Below, one piece after another: positions 9,564-18,396 of a stretch of 64,000 nt of DNA. Within the stretch, counting starts at the first letter, position 1, and the number at the start of each line of letters is the position of its first letter. The stretch covers positions 558,001 to 622,000 of the forward strand of contig CAWBIU010000001.1 of assembly GCA_963789015.1 (NCBI GenBank). Reading direction: 5' to 3'. A model generated the notes under the pieces. The model saw only the letters and a program-made list of their open reading frames with translations. It searched no databases and was not told the DNA's origin. This DNA is from JAOPZW01 sp963789015. GTDB taxonomy: Bacteria > Actinomycetota > Thermoleophilia > Solirubrobacterales > Solirubrobacteraceae. The translations under genes and the position numbers were made by a program.

Positions 9564-9569
9564 TACGCT
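9564..9569 (+). promoter_or_regulatory. -10-like TACGCT upstream of the LPG-synthase-like gene
   Basis: TACGCT ends 11 bases before the ATG at 9581; the longest spacing among the near-leaderless promoters in this window. Confidence 0.35.
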
Positions 9570-9580
9570 GGGCGACGAGG

Positions 9581-10579
9581 ATGATCGACCGGGTCGAGTC
9601 CGCACTGCGCACGGCGGCGCACGCGGGCGAGCTGATCGCCGAGCAGACCGCACGGGTCCAACCCGGTTGGCTCGTGCTGGGCACGCTGCTGTACCTCGTC
9701 GCCCAGTGCGTCCGTACGCGCGGCTGGTACACGATCCTGCGCGCCGCCTATCCCGAGGCCACCGACCTGCGCGCCCGCGACGTGATGCGCGCGTACCTGG
9801 CCGGCGCCGGGCTCAACGCGATCGTCCCGGCCCGCGGCGGCGACATCGTCAAGCTCGCGCTCGTCCACCGCCGCGCGCCCGGCTCGAGCTACGCCACGCT
9901 GGCCGCCACGTTCGTGCCCGAGACGCTCTTCGAGACGCTCTGCGGCACCGCGCTCGTGGCCTGGGCGCTGGCCAACGGGTGGCTGCCGATCCCGCCCGGC
10001 GCGGGCGACCTGCCCGCGCTCGACGTCTCGCTCATCGTCCATCACCCGATCCTGTCGTCGATCGGCGCGATCGCCCTGACCGGCGTCGCCTTCCTGCTCG
10101 TTCGCCACCTCGGCGCGCGGCTGCGCCGCGGCCTGGCGATCCTGTCCACGCCGCGCCTGTTCATCACCGGCGTGGCGAGCTGGCAGGCGCTCGCGCGGCT
10201 CATCCGCCTGGGCTCGCTCGCCGCGCTGATGGCGGCCTTCGGGCTTCCCGTGACGCTCGCCACCGTGCTGCTGGTGATGGCCGCGCAGGGCGGCGGGCGG
10301 CTCCTGCCGCTCGCCCCGGCGAGCGCCGGCCTGCGGCTGGCGATGCTCTCCTACGGCTTCGTCGAGGCCACGGGCGAGTCCGTCGACATCGCGGCGATCA
10401 CCGCCTTCACCGTCGGCGTCGGCGTGATGATGGGCGCCGCGAGCCTCGTCGTCACGGCGATCGTCCTCCCGCAGGAGCTCGGGACCCGCTCGCCGGCCCG
10501 CGCCGTGGCCGCCGCCCGCAAGGCGCTGCTGCCGCGGCCGCCCGCCACGCCGGCGTCGCCCGGCGAGTCGGCCGGCTGA
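9581..10579 (+). CDS. Lysylphosphatidylglycerol-synthase-like flippase domain protein (UPF0104)
   Basis: A 332-residue integral membrane protein with about eight helices and the conserved stretch YLAGAGLNAIVPARGGDIVK, typical of the N-terminal membrane domain of MprF and of free-standing UPF0104/AglD-like proteins. These are thought to move lipids or lipid-linked sugars across the membrane. No aminoacyl-transferase domain is present. It converges on the L,D-transpeptidase gene with only three bases between the stops. Exact substrate unknown. Confidence 0.8.
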   Translation: MIDRVESALRTAAHAGELIAEQTARVQPGWLVLGTLLYLVAQCVRTRGWYTILRAAYPEATDLRARDVMRAYLAGAGLNAIVPARGGDIVKLALVHRRAPGSSYATLAATFVPETLFETLCGTALVAWALANGWLPIPPGAGDLPALDVSLIVHHPILSSIGAIALTGVAFLLVRHLGARLRRGLAILSTPRLFITGVASWQALARLIRLGSLAALMAAFGLPVTLATVLLVMAAQGGGRLLPLAPASAGLRLAMLSYGFVEATGESVDIAAITAFTVGVGVMMGAASLVVTAIVLPQELGTRSPARAVAAARKALLPRPPATPASPGESAG

Positions 10580-10582
10580 GCG

Positions 10583-11569
10583 TTACTTGATGAGCACCGC
10601 GGTGCCGACGGGCACGCGGCTGTAGAGCTGCTTGACGTCGTCGACGTGCATGCGGATGCAGCCGTGCGAGGCCCGCGTGCCGATCGACCACGCCTCGGCC
10701 GTCCCGTGGATGCCGACGCCGTTGGCGATGCCCAGCCAGCGCGCCTTGAGCGGGTTGTTGGGCGCGCCGCCCGGAACGACGGTGCCGGCCAGCGACCCCG
10801 CCCACGCGCTGTTGGGCACGTGCCACGCCGGGTCGATCGCCTTGTTCTGGATCGCGTAGCGGCCGGCGGGGGTGTCGAGGCCGGCCATGCCGACGGCGAT
10901 GCCGTATGTCTTGGACCACTTCAGGCCCTTGAAGAGGCGCAGGCGGAAGTTGTCGCGGTCGATCGTCAGCACGGTCCCGTAGACCGTCGCGAGGTTCCCG
11001 TAGTGCACCTTCGGCGAGACGCGCACGAGGCGCTGGTGCAGGCGGCGCGGCGCGGCCGGATCGTCGATCGCGGCGTCGATCGCGGCGCGCGTCGCCTTGA
11101 TCGAAAGCGCCTTGCCCGCCTTGGCGCGCTTGCGGAAGATGTGCTTGACGGTGATGCGTATCGCGGCGTCGCGCGGCGCCTGGCGGACCTGCGCGGCGAC
11201 GTTGTTGACGAACTGGCGCACGGCCACCCGCGAGTGCGTGATCGCCGGCGCCACGGTCGTCACGCCCGCCTTCGCGTAGAGCGCGCGCTTGGCCGTGCGC
11301 AGCGAGTCGAAGCGGAGCTTGGCGTCGGCCATCTTCAGCGTCCACGGGCGCCCGGCGGCGCCGACCACGAGGTCGCCCTGCAGGCTCGGCGCGAAGAGCT
11401 GGTCCAGGCGGGCCGCGGCCTCGGTGACCGTCAGGTTCGAGAGGTCGACCCCGACGCTGCTCATGCCCGGCCGGATGCGTCGCGGCTCCTGCGCTCCGGA
11501 GGCCATGGCGGCGGCGACGAGCGACGCGATGAGGGCGGCGCTCAGGAGCGCGACGGGACGGCGAATCAT
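10583..11569 (-). CDS. Secreted L,D-transpeptidase (YkuD domain)
   Basis: A 328-residue exported protein with an N-terminal signal (MIRRPVALLSAALIASLVAA), a central PG-binding-4-like region (about residues 45-180) and a C-terminal YkuD catalytic domain. The catalytic signature is IHGTAEAWSIGTRASHGCIR, in which the last Cys is the nucleophile and both His residues are present. Such enzymes make 3-3 peptide cross-links in peptidoglycan. The ATG at 11569 was chosen because the signal peptide begins there; the frame continues upstream into the antisense of the next gene only as an open shadow. Confidence 0.9.
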   Translation of the reverse strand: MIRRPVALLSAALIASLVAAAMASGAQEPRRIRPGMSSVGVDLSNLTVTEAAARLDQLFAPSLQGDLVVGAAGRPWTLKMADAKLRFDSLRTAKRALYAKAGVTTVAPAITHSRVAVRQFVNNVAAQVRQAPRDAAIRITVKHIFRKRAKAGKALSIKATRAAIDAAIDDPAAPRRLHQRLVRVSPKVHYGNLATVYGTVLTIDRDNFRLRLFKGLKWSKTYGIAVGMAGLDTPAGRYAIQNKAIDPAWHVPNSAWAGSLAGTVVPGGAPNNPLKARWLGIANGVGIHGTAEAWSIGTRASHGCIRMHVDDVKQLYSRVPVGTAVLIK

Positions 11570-11616
11570 GGCCGCGCAGGGTAACGACGCGTCGCGCGCG
11601 AGGCGCAACCGGGGTT

Positions 11617-13108
11617 TCACGCGCGCACGGGGGCGACGAAGTCGCGGCGCCGGATGAGCGCCAAGGAGAGCAGGGCGCCGGCGAAGGCGACGATCGCGCC
11701 GACCAGGAACAGCTCGTTCAGCGCGCTCGTGAACGCGTCGAGGTAGGCTTGCCGCGCCGCGGGATCGGGTCCGACGACGCTCGGGTTGCCGGTGGCCAGC
11801 GCCTGGACCGGGATCCGCGCCATCGCCTCGGGCACCTTGCTCTCGAGCAGTTGCTGGAACAGCGCGCCGAGACCGGCGATGCCGGTGGCGATGCCGACCT
11901 GGCGGAACGTGCTGTTGATCCCCGAGGCCATGCCGCTGTGCTCGGGCAGCACGACGCCGATCGCCGTCGAGGCGATCGGCGGGTTGGTCAGGCCGATGCC
12001 GATCCCGGCGACGATGAAACCGGCGAGCAGCGCGGTCCACTGCGAGGCGGCGTCGAGACCGGCCATGAGCAGCAGGCCGGTGCCGACGAGCGCCAGCCCG
12101 GCTCCGATGAGCGCGCGCGCCGGGAGGACGGCCGACAGCTTGCCCGCGACCGGCGCGACGACGAACGACAGCAGCGAGACGGGCAGGAAGCGCAGCCCGG
12201 CCTCCAGCGGCGAGTAGCCGAGCGAGTTCTGCATGTAGAGCGTCAGGTACAGGAACATCGAGAAGATCGAGGCCGACAGCGCGAAGGCGGCGATCGACAC
12301 CCCCGCGAAGGCCGGGCGGCGCAGCAGCGTGAGGTCGAGCATCGGCTGCTCGCGCCGGTGCTCGATGGCCACGAAGACGCCGAGCAGGACCACGGAGCCG
12401 ACCAGGAACGAGACGATCAGCGGACTGCCCCAGCCCTCGGCGTTGCCCCGCACGAGCGCGAAGATCCCGAGGAACAGCGCGACCGAGAACGTGACGACGC
12501 CGGGCACGTCGACGCCGGCGGCGCGCGGGTCGCGCGACTCCTGCACGCGGGCGAGCGTCACCGCGATCGCGCCGAGGCCGATCGGGCACGTTGATGAGGA
12601 AGATGAACTCCCAGCCGACGGTCTCGGTCAGCAGTCCACCGACGAGCGGGCCGACCGCGACCGCGGCGCCCGTCGTGGCGCCCCAGATCCCGAACGCGGT
12701 GCCACGCTCGCGGCCCTGGAAGGTGGCGGCGAGCAGCGCCAGCGAGGTGGCGAACATCGCCGCGCCGCCGACCCCCTGCAGCGCTCGCGCGATGTTGAGC
12801 ATGAGCGGCGAGCCGGCCAGCGCGCACAGCACGGATGCGGAGGTGAAGACGCCGAGGCCGGCCAGGAACATGAGCTTGCGCCCGAACCGGTCGGCCAGCG
12901 ACCCGGCGGTCAGCAGCAGCGCGGCGAGCGACAGCGCATAGGCGTCGATCACCCACTGCAGGTCGGTGAACGACGTCCTCAGGTCGCGCGCGATGTCCGG
13001 CAGCGCGACGTTGACGATCGTGATGTCCAGCAGCAGCATGAACGTCGCGACGCACACCGCGCCGAGCGTCCACCAGCGGGCGTCGAGCCCGTCGCGCTCC
13101 GTATCCAT
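11617..13108 (-). CDS. DHA2-type MFS exporter, broken by one extra base
   Basis: The N-terminal half starts at the ATG at 13108 and runs through LDITIVNVALPDIA, WVIDAYALSLAALLLTAGSL and ADRFGRK to FIFLINVP. The C-terminal half continues in another frame as AVTLARVQESRDPRAAG. Removing one G from the GGG at 12584-12586 restores FLINVPIGLGAIAVTLARVQ, matching the paralogue at 3213-4619, which has GG at the same site. The full product would be about 497 residues. It is either a sequencing indel or a recent null mutation. Confidence 0.85.
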
Positions 13109-13154
13109 GATCCGACGTATACGGCAGACGCGCGGCGATCCGATCATGCGCGGT

Positions 13155-13160
13155 TACGCT
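13155..13160 (+). promoter_or_regulatory. Leaderless -10 hexamer (TACGCT)
   Basis: Ends six bases before the ATG at 13167, deciding that start over the in-frame ATG at 13146, which would lie upstream of the hexamer. Confidence 0.5.
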
Positions 13161-13166
13161 GCCGAC

Positions 13167-14127
13167 ATGCCTCCGCGCTCGCCGCTGCCCGCCGCCGGCG
13201 CAAGAGACCCGCGCCGGATCGGGCTCGGGCTCGCCGCGCTCGGGCGCCCCGGCTACCTCAATATCGGCCACGGCGAGGACCTCGGCGACGACCGCTCGCC
13301 CGACGCACTGCGGCGCCGCTCGTGGGAGGTGCTCGACGACGCCTACGCCGCCGGCGTGCGCTACCTGGACGCCGCGCGCTCGTACGGTCGCGCGGAGGAG
13401 TTCCTCGGCGGCTGGCTGCGCGACCGCGGTCCGGACGACGTCGTCGTCGGCTCGAAGTGGGGCTACGTCTACACGGCCGGCTGGGAGGTCGACGCCGACC
13501 CGCCCGAGGTCAAGCACCACGACGCGGCGACGTTCCGCCGCCAGCTCGAGGAGACCCGCGAGCACCTCGGCGACCGCCTCGCGCTCTACCAGATCCACTC
13601 CGCCACGCCGGACAGCGGCGTGCTCGACAACGACGAGGTGCTCGAGGCGCTCGCCGAGCTGCGCGCGGCCGGCGTGGCCATCGGCCTGACCACGAGCGGG
13701 ACGTCGCAGGCGCAGACCCTCGAGCACGCGCTCGACGTCGGGCTCTTCGACACCGCGCAGGTCACCTGGAACCTGCACGAGCGCGCCGCCGGCGGCGCCA
13801 TGGCGCGCGCTCACGACGCCGGCCTCGGCGTGATCGTCAAGGAGGCGCTGGCCAACGGCCGGCTCGCCTCGCGCGGCGCCGATCCGGCGCTGTTGCGCGT
13901 GGCCGAGCGGCTCGGGGCCACGCCGGACGCCGTCGCGCTCGCGGCCGTGCTCGACCAGCCGTTCGTCGACCTCGTCCTCAGCGGCGCGGCGACCGAGGAG
14001 ACGCTGCGCTCGAACCTCGCCGCCGTGGAGGTCGAGCTCGACGACGAGGCGCGCGACGAGCTCGCGCGCCCTGGAGGAGCGCAGCGAGGACTACTGGGCC
14101 GCGCGCGGCGCGATGGCCTGGAACTGA
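13167..14127 (+). CDS. Aldo/keto reductase, frame change at the 3' end
   Basis: Resembles NAD(P)H-dependent aldo/keto reductases of the pyridoxal/galactose-dehydrogenase type. The catalytic region has YLDAARSYGRAEEFLGGW (Asp and Tyr of the tetrad), GSKWGY (Lys) and YQIHSATPD (His). The barrel ends normally until about 14070, where the frame changes; dropping one C at 14069-14071 gives LEERSEDYWAARGAMAWN and a stop at 14125-14127, a natural end. Without the correction the frame runs on for about 100 bases into the SDR gene. Substrate not predictable. Confidence 0.85.
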
Positions 14128-14133
14128 CGGGCG

Positions 14134-14814
14134 CTACGCCCGGCCGTACACGGGGATGTGGCCGCCGCCGACGACGGCGAAGTCCTCGGAGCACAGGTCG
14201 CGCACGACGCGCGCGATCTCCTCGGGCTTGACCCACTTGTCGTAGTCGGCGTCGGGCATCGAGTCGCGGTTGGCCGGCGTGTCGATCGTCGAGGGCAGGA
14301 TCGCGTTGACGCGCACCATGTCGTCGCGGTACTCGGCGTGCATGGCGTCGACGAGCGCGAGGACGGCGGCCTTGCCGGTGATGTAGCCGGCGGCGCCCGG
14401 GAACGGCCGCAGCGCGGCGCGCGAGGACACGCACACGACCGCGCCGCCGCCGCGCCCGAGCAGCACGGGGATCGCCGCCGCGCACATCAGGTAGGTCGGC
14501 CGCAGGTTGAGCCGCAGCTGCGCCTCGAAGTCCTCGACCGGCGTCTCGTGAACGCGGCCGCCCGCCGCGAAGCCGCCGACGAGGTTGACAACGGCGCGCA
14601 GCCCGTCGCCCGCAGCCGCGACGACCTCGCCCACCGAGGCGCGGTCCATGAGGTCGGCGCGGACGAGCTCGAGGCGCTCGTGCTCGTCGATGCGCTCGAG
14701 CTCGCGCTCGGCGACCCACGGCACGACGACGCGGTCGCCCGCGTCGAGGAAGGCGCGCGTGACGGCGGTCCCGAGGCCGCCGGTGCCGCCGGTGACGATG
14801 ACGCTGCTCGGCAT
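14134..14814 (-). CDS. Short-chain dehydrogenase/reductase (SDR)
   Basis: A 226-residue classical SDR. The cofactor motif TGGTGGLG is at residues 8-15, and the catalytic residues are Ser130/131, Tyr144 and Lys148 (YITGK). NLVGG matches the NNAG-type motif loosely. It converges on the aldo/keto reductase with six bases between stops, so these two oxidoreductases share a locus but not a transcript. Substrate unknown. Confidence 0.88.
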   Translation of the reverse strand: MPSSVIVTGGTGGLGTAVTRAFLDAGDRVVVPWVAERELERIDEHERLELVRADLMDRASVGEVVAAAGDGLRAVVNLVGGFAAGGRVHETPVEDFEAQLRLNLRPTYLMCAAAIPVLLGRGGGAVVCVSSRAALRPFPGAAGYITGKAAVLALVDAMHAEYRDDMVRVNAILPSTIDTPANRDSMPDADYDKWVKPEEIARVVRDLCSEDFAVVGGGHIPVYGRA

Positions 14815-14894
14815 GGCGCAACCTTGTCAGAACACCCGTGTGGGCGGCGACCCGGGGGCATGCATCTGAAGTCCATGCCGTCCGCGGACCGCCC

Positions 14895-14900
14895 TACGGT
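14895..14900 (+). promoter_or_regulatory. Leaderless -10 hexamer (TACGGT)
   Basis: Ends seven bases before the GTG at 14908. An ATG at 14877 is in frame but lies upstream of this hexamer. Confidence 0.5.
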
Positions 14901-14907
14901 TTCCGGC

Positions 14908-15879
14908 GTGTTCGTGCGAGACCTCCAGGACGGCCAGGACGTGGATCTCGTCCTGCTCGTGCGCAGCGCGGAGCTGCGCCCGTCGCGCGACGGGCGCCGG
15001 CATCTGCGCCTGGCCCTCGGCGACCGCACGGGCCGGCTCAGCGCCGTCGTCCGCGACGGCGTCGCCGACGCGCAGGAGCTGTGCCGCGCCGGTGAGCCGC
15101 TGCGCGTCACCGGCCTCTTCGAGGTCCACGACCGCTGGGGCCCGCGGATCGTCATCCACGCGCTCGCCGCGCCCGCGCCCGGGAGCTTCGACCCCGGCCG
15201 GCTCGTCGACGGCCCGCCGCGGCCGGCCGAGGCGATGGAGGCCGACCTGCGCGCGCTCATCGCCACGGTGCAGGACCCGCACCTCGTCGCGCTGCTCGAC
15301 CGCGTGCTCGGCGAGGGCACGGAGACGTGGGCGCGCTACCGCGAGGCGCCGGCGGCCAAGCACTACCACCAGGCCTACGCGCACGGGCTGCTCGAGCACT
15401 CGCTGTCCGTGGCACAGGGCGTCAGCGCGATGGCATCGACCTTCCCGGGGATCGACCGCGACGTCGCCGTCACCGGCGCGCTGCTGCACGACATCGGCAA
15501 GCTCGAGGCCTACCGCGCCGATCCGACGGGCATCGACCTCACCGACGCCGGCCGCCTGCAGGGCGAGATCGCCCTCGGCTACTTCCACATCCGGCGCGAG
15601 GTCGAGGCGATCGCGGGCTTTCCGGAGGACGTCGCCGAGGCCGTGCTGCACATCATCCTCAGCCACCACGGCACGCTCGAGCACGGCAGCCCGGTCGTCC
15701 CGTGCACGCGCGAGGCGACGCTCGTGCACATGATCGACAACCTCGGCGGCCGGCTGGGCAGCTTCGACCGCCTCGAGAAGACGCTGGCGCCCGGGCGGGC
15801 GTGGACCGGCTACGACCGCGCGCTCGGTGGGAGCGCGTACTTCGCCGCCGCGGCGGCGGACGAGCGCCGCGCCGCGTAG
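14908..15879 (+). CDS. YhaM-like 3'-5' exoribonuclease (OB fold + HD domain)
   Basis: A 323-residue protein with an N-terminal OB-type nucleic-acid-binding fold (about residues 5-90) and an HD phosphohydrolase domain. Metal ligands are visible in HGLLEHSLSV, ALLHDIGK, LSHHG and MIDNLGG. This order is that of YhaM/CbfI-type 3'-5' exonucleases. The GTG start was picked because of the -10 hexamer just before it; starting at the ATG at 14877 would add ten residues. It is a single-gene unit, divergent from the SDR. Confidence 0.85.
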   Translation: MFVRDLQDGQDVDLVLLVRSAELRPSRDGRRHLRLALGDRTGRLSAVVRDGVADAQELCRAGEPLRVTGLFEVHDRWGPRIVIHALAAPAPGSFDPGRLVDGPPRPAEAMEADLRALIATVQDPHLVALLDRVLGEGTETWARYREAPAAKHYHQAYAHGLLEHSLSVAQGVSAMASTFPGIDRDVAVTGALLHDIGKLEAYRADPTGIDLTDAGRLQGEIALGYFHIRREVEAIAGFPEDVAEAVLHIILSHHGTLEHGSPVVPCTREATLVHMIDNLGGRLGSFDRLEKTLAPGRAWTGYDRALGGSAYFAAAAADERRAA

Positions 15880-16014
15880 GCGCGCGAGCGCGCCGGGTTT
15901 CGGGCCCGCAGAGGCGGGTAGCCGAAAAGGCCAGATCCGCACGAAGCGATGGGCGGCATGCGGCGCGGATGGCTCGACACGCCCGGTTCAGCGCCGCCCG
16001 AGGAGGAGATCACC

Positions 16015-17433
16015 GTGGCAGTTCAGCAGCGGCCGGGCGCCGAGCGCCCGGGCGATCGACAGTCCCTGCGCCAGGTCGCGTTCGCGAGCTTCATCGGCAC
16101 CGCGATCGAGTGGTACGACTTCTTCCTGTACGGCACGGCCGCGGCGCTCGTCCTCGACGAGCTGTTCTTCCCGGGCTCGAACCCGCTGATCGGCACGCTG
16201 GCGGCGTTCGGCACGTTCGCGGTCGGCTTCGCCGCGCGGCCCGTCGGCGGCATCGTCTTCGGCCACTTCGGCGACCGCATCGGGCGCAAGTCGATGCTCG
16301 TGACCTCGCTGCTCATCATGGGCATCGCGACGGCGCTCATCGGCCTGTTGCCCACGCACGCCTCGATCGGCGTGCTCGCCCCGATCCTGCTCGTCGTCCT
16401 GCGCATGGCGCAGGGCATCGGCGTCGGCGGCGAGTGGGGCGGCGCCGTGCTCATGTCCGTCGAGCACGCCCCGAAGGGCAAGCGCGGCATGTTCGGCAGC
16501 TGGCCGCAGATGGGCGTGCCCGCCGGCCTGCTCGCCTCGACCGTCGTGTTCGCGGCCGTCCAGGGCCTGACCACCGAGGACGAGTTCATGGCCTGGGGCT
16601 GGCGCATCCCGTTCCTGGCCTCGATCGTGCTCGTCGCCGTCGGCCTGTTCATCCGCCTGCGGATCATGGAGTCGCCCGCCTTCCAGGAGATCAAGGACAG
16701 CGGCGCCGAGTCCGACAAGCCGCTCGTCGAGGTCCTGCGCGAGCAGCCGCGCAACGTGCTCGTGGCCATGGGCATGCGCATCGGCGAGAACGGCGCCTTC
16801 TACATCCTCACCGTGTTCGTCCTCGCCTACGGGGAGGACACGCTCGAGGTGAGCAAGGGCACGATGCTCACCGGCGTGGCCATCGCGGCCGCCCTCGGCC
16901 TGATCACCGTGCCGCTGTGGGGCTCGCTGTCGGACCGCATCGGGCGCAAGCCGCTGTACCTCGCGGGCGCCGTGTTCACGACGCTGTGGGCGTTCCCGCT
17001 GTTCCTGCTCATGGACACGAAGGAGCCCCTGCTCATCTGGCTGGCCATCGCGCTCGGCGTGAACATCGGCCACGACCTCATGTACGGCCCGCAGGGCGCC
17101 TACTTCCCCGAGCTGTTCCGCACGCGCATGCGCTACACGGGCACGGCCCTGGGCTACCAGCTCGCGTCGGTGTTCGGCGGCGGCCTCGCCCCGCTGATCG
17201 CCACCGCGCTGCTCGCCGCCAACGGCGGCGACCCCACGCTCGTGGCCGTCTACGTCGCCGTCATGGGCCTGATCTCGGTCGTGGCCACGGCGATGGCGCC
17301 GGAGACCTATCGGGAGGAGATCGCCGAGGAGGCCACCGCGATGCAGGCGCGCGACGAAGAGCCGCGCTTCTCGCGCGACCCCGACGCTCAGCTGCAGCCG
17401 TCGCGGGACCGCACGGCCGCCGGTCGGCGATAG
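16015..17433 (+). CDS. MHS-family MFS transporter (metabolite:H+ symporter)
   Basis: A 472-residue, 12-helix transporter. IGTAIEWYDFFLYGTAAALV is the hallmark of the MHS family (ProP/KgtP/ShiA-like), with FGHFGDRIGRK and RMAQGIGVGGEWGGAVL also conserved. Members import organic acids or osmolytes with protons. The GTG at 16015 has GGAGGA seven bases upstream; in-frame ATGs further up lack a ribosome site. The tail after the last helix is charged and soluble. Substrate cannot be told from sequence. Confidence 0.88.
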   Translation: MAVQQRPGAERPGDRQSLRQVAFASFIGTAIEWYDFFLYGTAAALVLDELFFPGSNPLIGTLAAFGTFAVGFAARPVGGIVFGHFGDRIGRKSMLVTSLLIMGIATALIGLLPTHASIGVLAPILLVVLRMAQGIGVGGEWGGAVLMSVEHAPKGKRGMFGSWPQMGVPAGLLASTVVFAAVQGLTTEDEFMAWGWRIPFLASIVLVAVGLFIRLRIMESPAFQEIKDSGAESDKPLVEVLREQPRNVLVAMGMRIGENGAFYILTVFVLAYGEDTLEVSKGTMLTGVAIAAALGLITVPLWGSLSDRIGRKPLYLAGAVFTTLWAFPLFLLMDTKEPLLIWLAIALGVNIGHDLMYGPQGAYFPELFRTRMRYTGTALGYQLASVFGGGLAPLIATALLAANGGDPTLVAVYVAVMGLISVVATAMAPETYREEIAEEATAMQARDEEPRFSRDPDAQLQPSRDRTAAGRR

Positions 17434-17466
17434 GGACGGACGCTCGCGGCGCCGGCGCCCCGCGCG

Positions 17467-17658
17467 TCAGCGCCGCGAGCGATCCAGCAGGTCGCGCATC
17501 TCGCGCGCGGCCTCGCCGATCCGCTCGAGGTACTCGGCGCGGTCCTCGGCCGCCATCCGCTCGCCGCGCTCGGCGAGCGCGTCGGCGAAGCCCTCGACGA
17601 TCGTCAGCGGGGTCCGCAGCGCGTGCACGAGCTCGCGCAGCTCCTCCTCAGCCGGCAT
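17467..17658 (-). CDS. Free-standing histidine-kinase dimerisation (HisKA) mini-protein
   Basis: Only 63 residues, almost wholly a DHp/HisKA domain: the H-box reads ELVHALRTPLTIVEGFADAL with the phospho-acceptor His at 12. There is no sensor domain and no HATPase_c domain; the frame closes and only 33 bases separate it from the next gene. The ATG at 17658 lies inside the last codons of the response regulator (11-base overlap), so translation is coupled. It may act as a phosphotransfer or dimer partner for that regulator, or be the remnant of a full kinase. Confidence 0.75.
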   Translation of the reverse strand: MPAEEELRELVHALRTPLTIVEGFADALAERGERMAAEDRAEYLERIGEAAREMRDLLDRSRR

Positions 17659-18298
17659 CGACGATGCGCGACGTCGGCTGCAGCGCGATCTCGCCGCGCT
17701 CGAGCGCGACGGCGATGGCGTGGACGCGATTGCGCGCCTGGAGCTTGCGGATGACGTTGCGCACGTGCGTGCGGACCGTCTCGACCGACACGCCGAGCGC
17801 GGCGCCGATCGCGTCGGCCGTCCCGCCCTCGGCCATCAGGTGCATGATCTCCCGCTCGCGCGGCGAGAGCGACGGCACCTGCGAGGTGGCCCGCGGGGAG
17901 AGCAGGATGCGGTCCAGGCGCGGATCGACGTACGAGCCGCCCGCGGCGATCCGCTCGATGGCGCCGACGAGCTCGGCCATCGAGCCCGCCTTCAGCGCAT
18001 AGCCGCGCGCGCCGGAGTCCAGGCCGCTGTAGAGCAGGTCGGCGTCGCTGTCGCCCGTGTAGAGGATGACGCCGAGCTCCGGCCGCCGGGTGAGCAGCTC
18101 GCGTGTGAGGTCGATGCCGCTGCCGTCGGGGAGACGGATGTCGACCAGCGCCACGTCGGGCGCCGAATGCTCGACGAGATCCAGGCCTGCGGCGACGTTC
18201 CCAGCGGCGCCGACCACCTCCAAGCCCTGTCCGGCGAGCAGTGCCGCCAATCCCTCACGCAACGCCTCGTGGTCGTCGACGATCACGAGCTTCGTCAT
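17648..18298 (-). CDS. NarL/LuxR-type response regulator
   Basis: A 216-residue two-domain regulator. The receiver has the acidic pair VDDHE (residues 7-11), phospho-acceptor Asp53 in LVDIRLPDG and the conserved Lys in ALKAG. The LuxR/GerE helix-turn-helix (LSPREREIMHLMAEG to TVRTHVRNVIRKL) follows near residue 145. The ATG at 18298 lies seven bases after TAAGGT, so the message is probably leaderless. Its only kinase-like neighbour is the HisKA mini-protein it overlaps; a full cognate kinase must lie elsewhere. Confidence 0.92.
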   Translation of the reverse strand: MTKLVIVDDHEALREGLAALLAGQGLEVVGAAGNVAAGLDLVEHSAPDVALVDIRLPDGSGIDLTRELLTRRPELGVILYTGDSDADLLYSGLDSGARGYALKAGSMAELVGAIERIAAGGSYVDPRLDRILLSPRATSQVPSLSPREREIMHLMAEGGTADAIGAALGVSVETVRTHVRNVIRKLQARNRVHAIAVALERGEIALQPTSRIVDAG

Positions 18299-18305
18299 GC
18301 CATGG

Positions 18306-18311
18306 ACCTTA
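18306..18311 (-). promoter_or_regulatory. Leaderless -10 hexamer (TAAGGT) for the response regulator
   Basis: Minus-strand hexamer ending seven bases before the ATG at 18298; no Shine-Dalgarno sequence is present. Confidence 0.5.
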
Positions 18312-18396
18312 TCCCCGTACCGAAACACCGCAAAGAGCGGCCGGAGAGTGCGCAGGCACGCCGCCGCTGCGACCGCGGTTCTATCGTGCAGGCGAG

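Noticed and set aside
15880..16014. The 135-base leader of the MHS gene as a riboswitch.
   Set aside because: It contains G-rich stretches and possible stems but no conserved core of any riboswitch class that I recognise.
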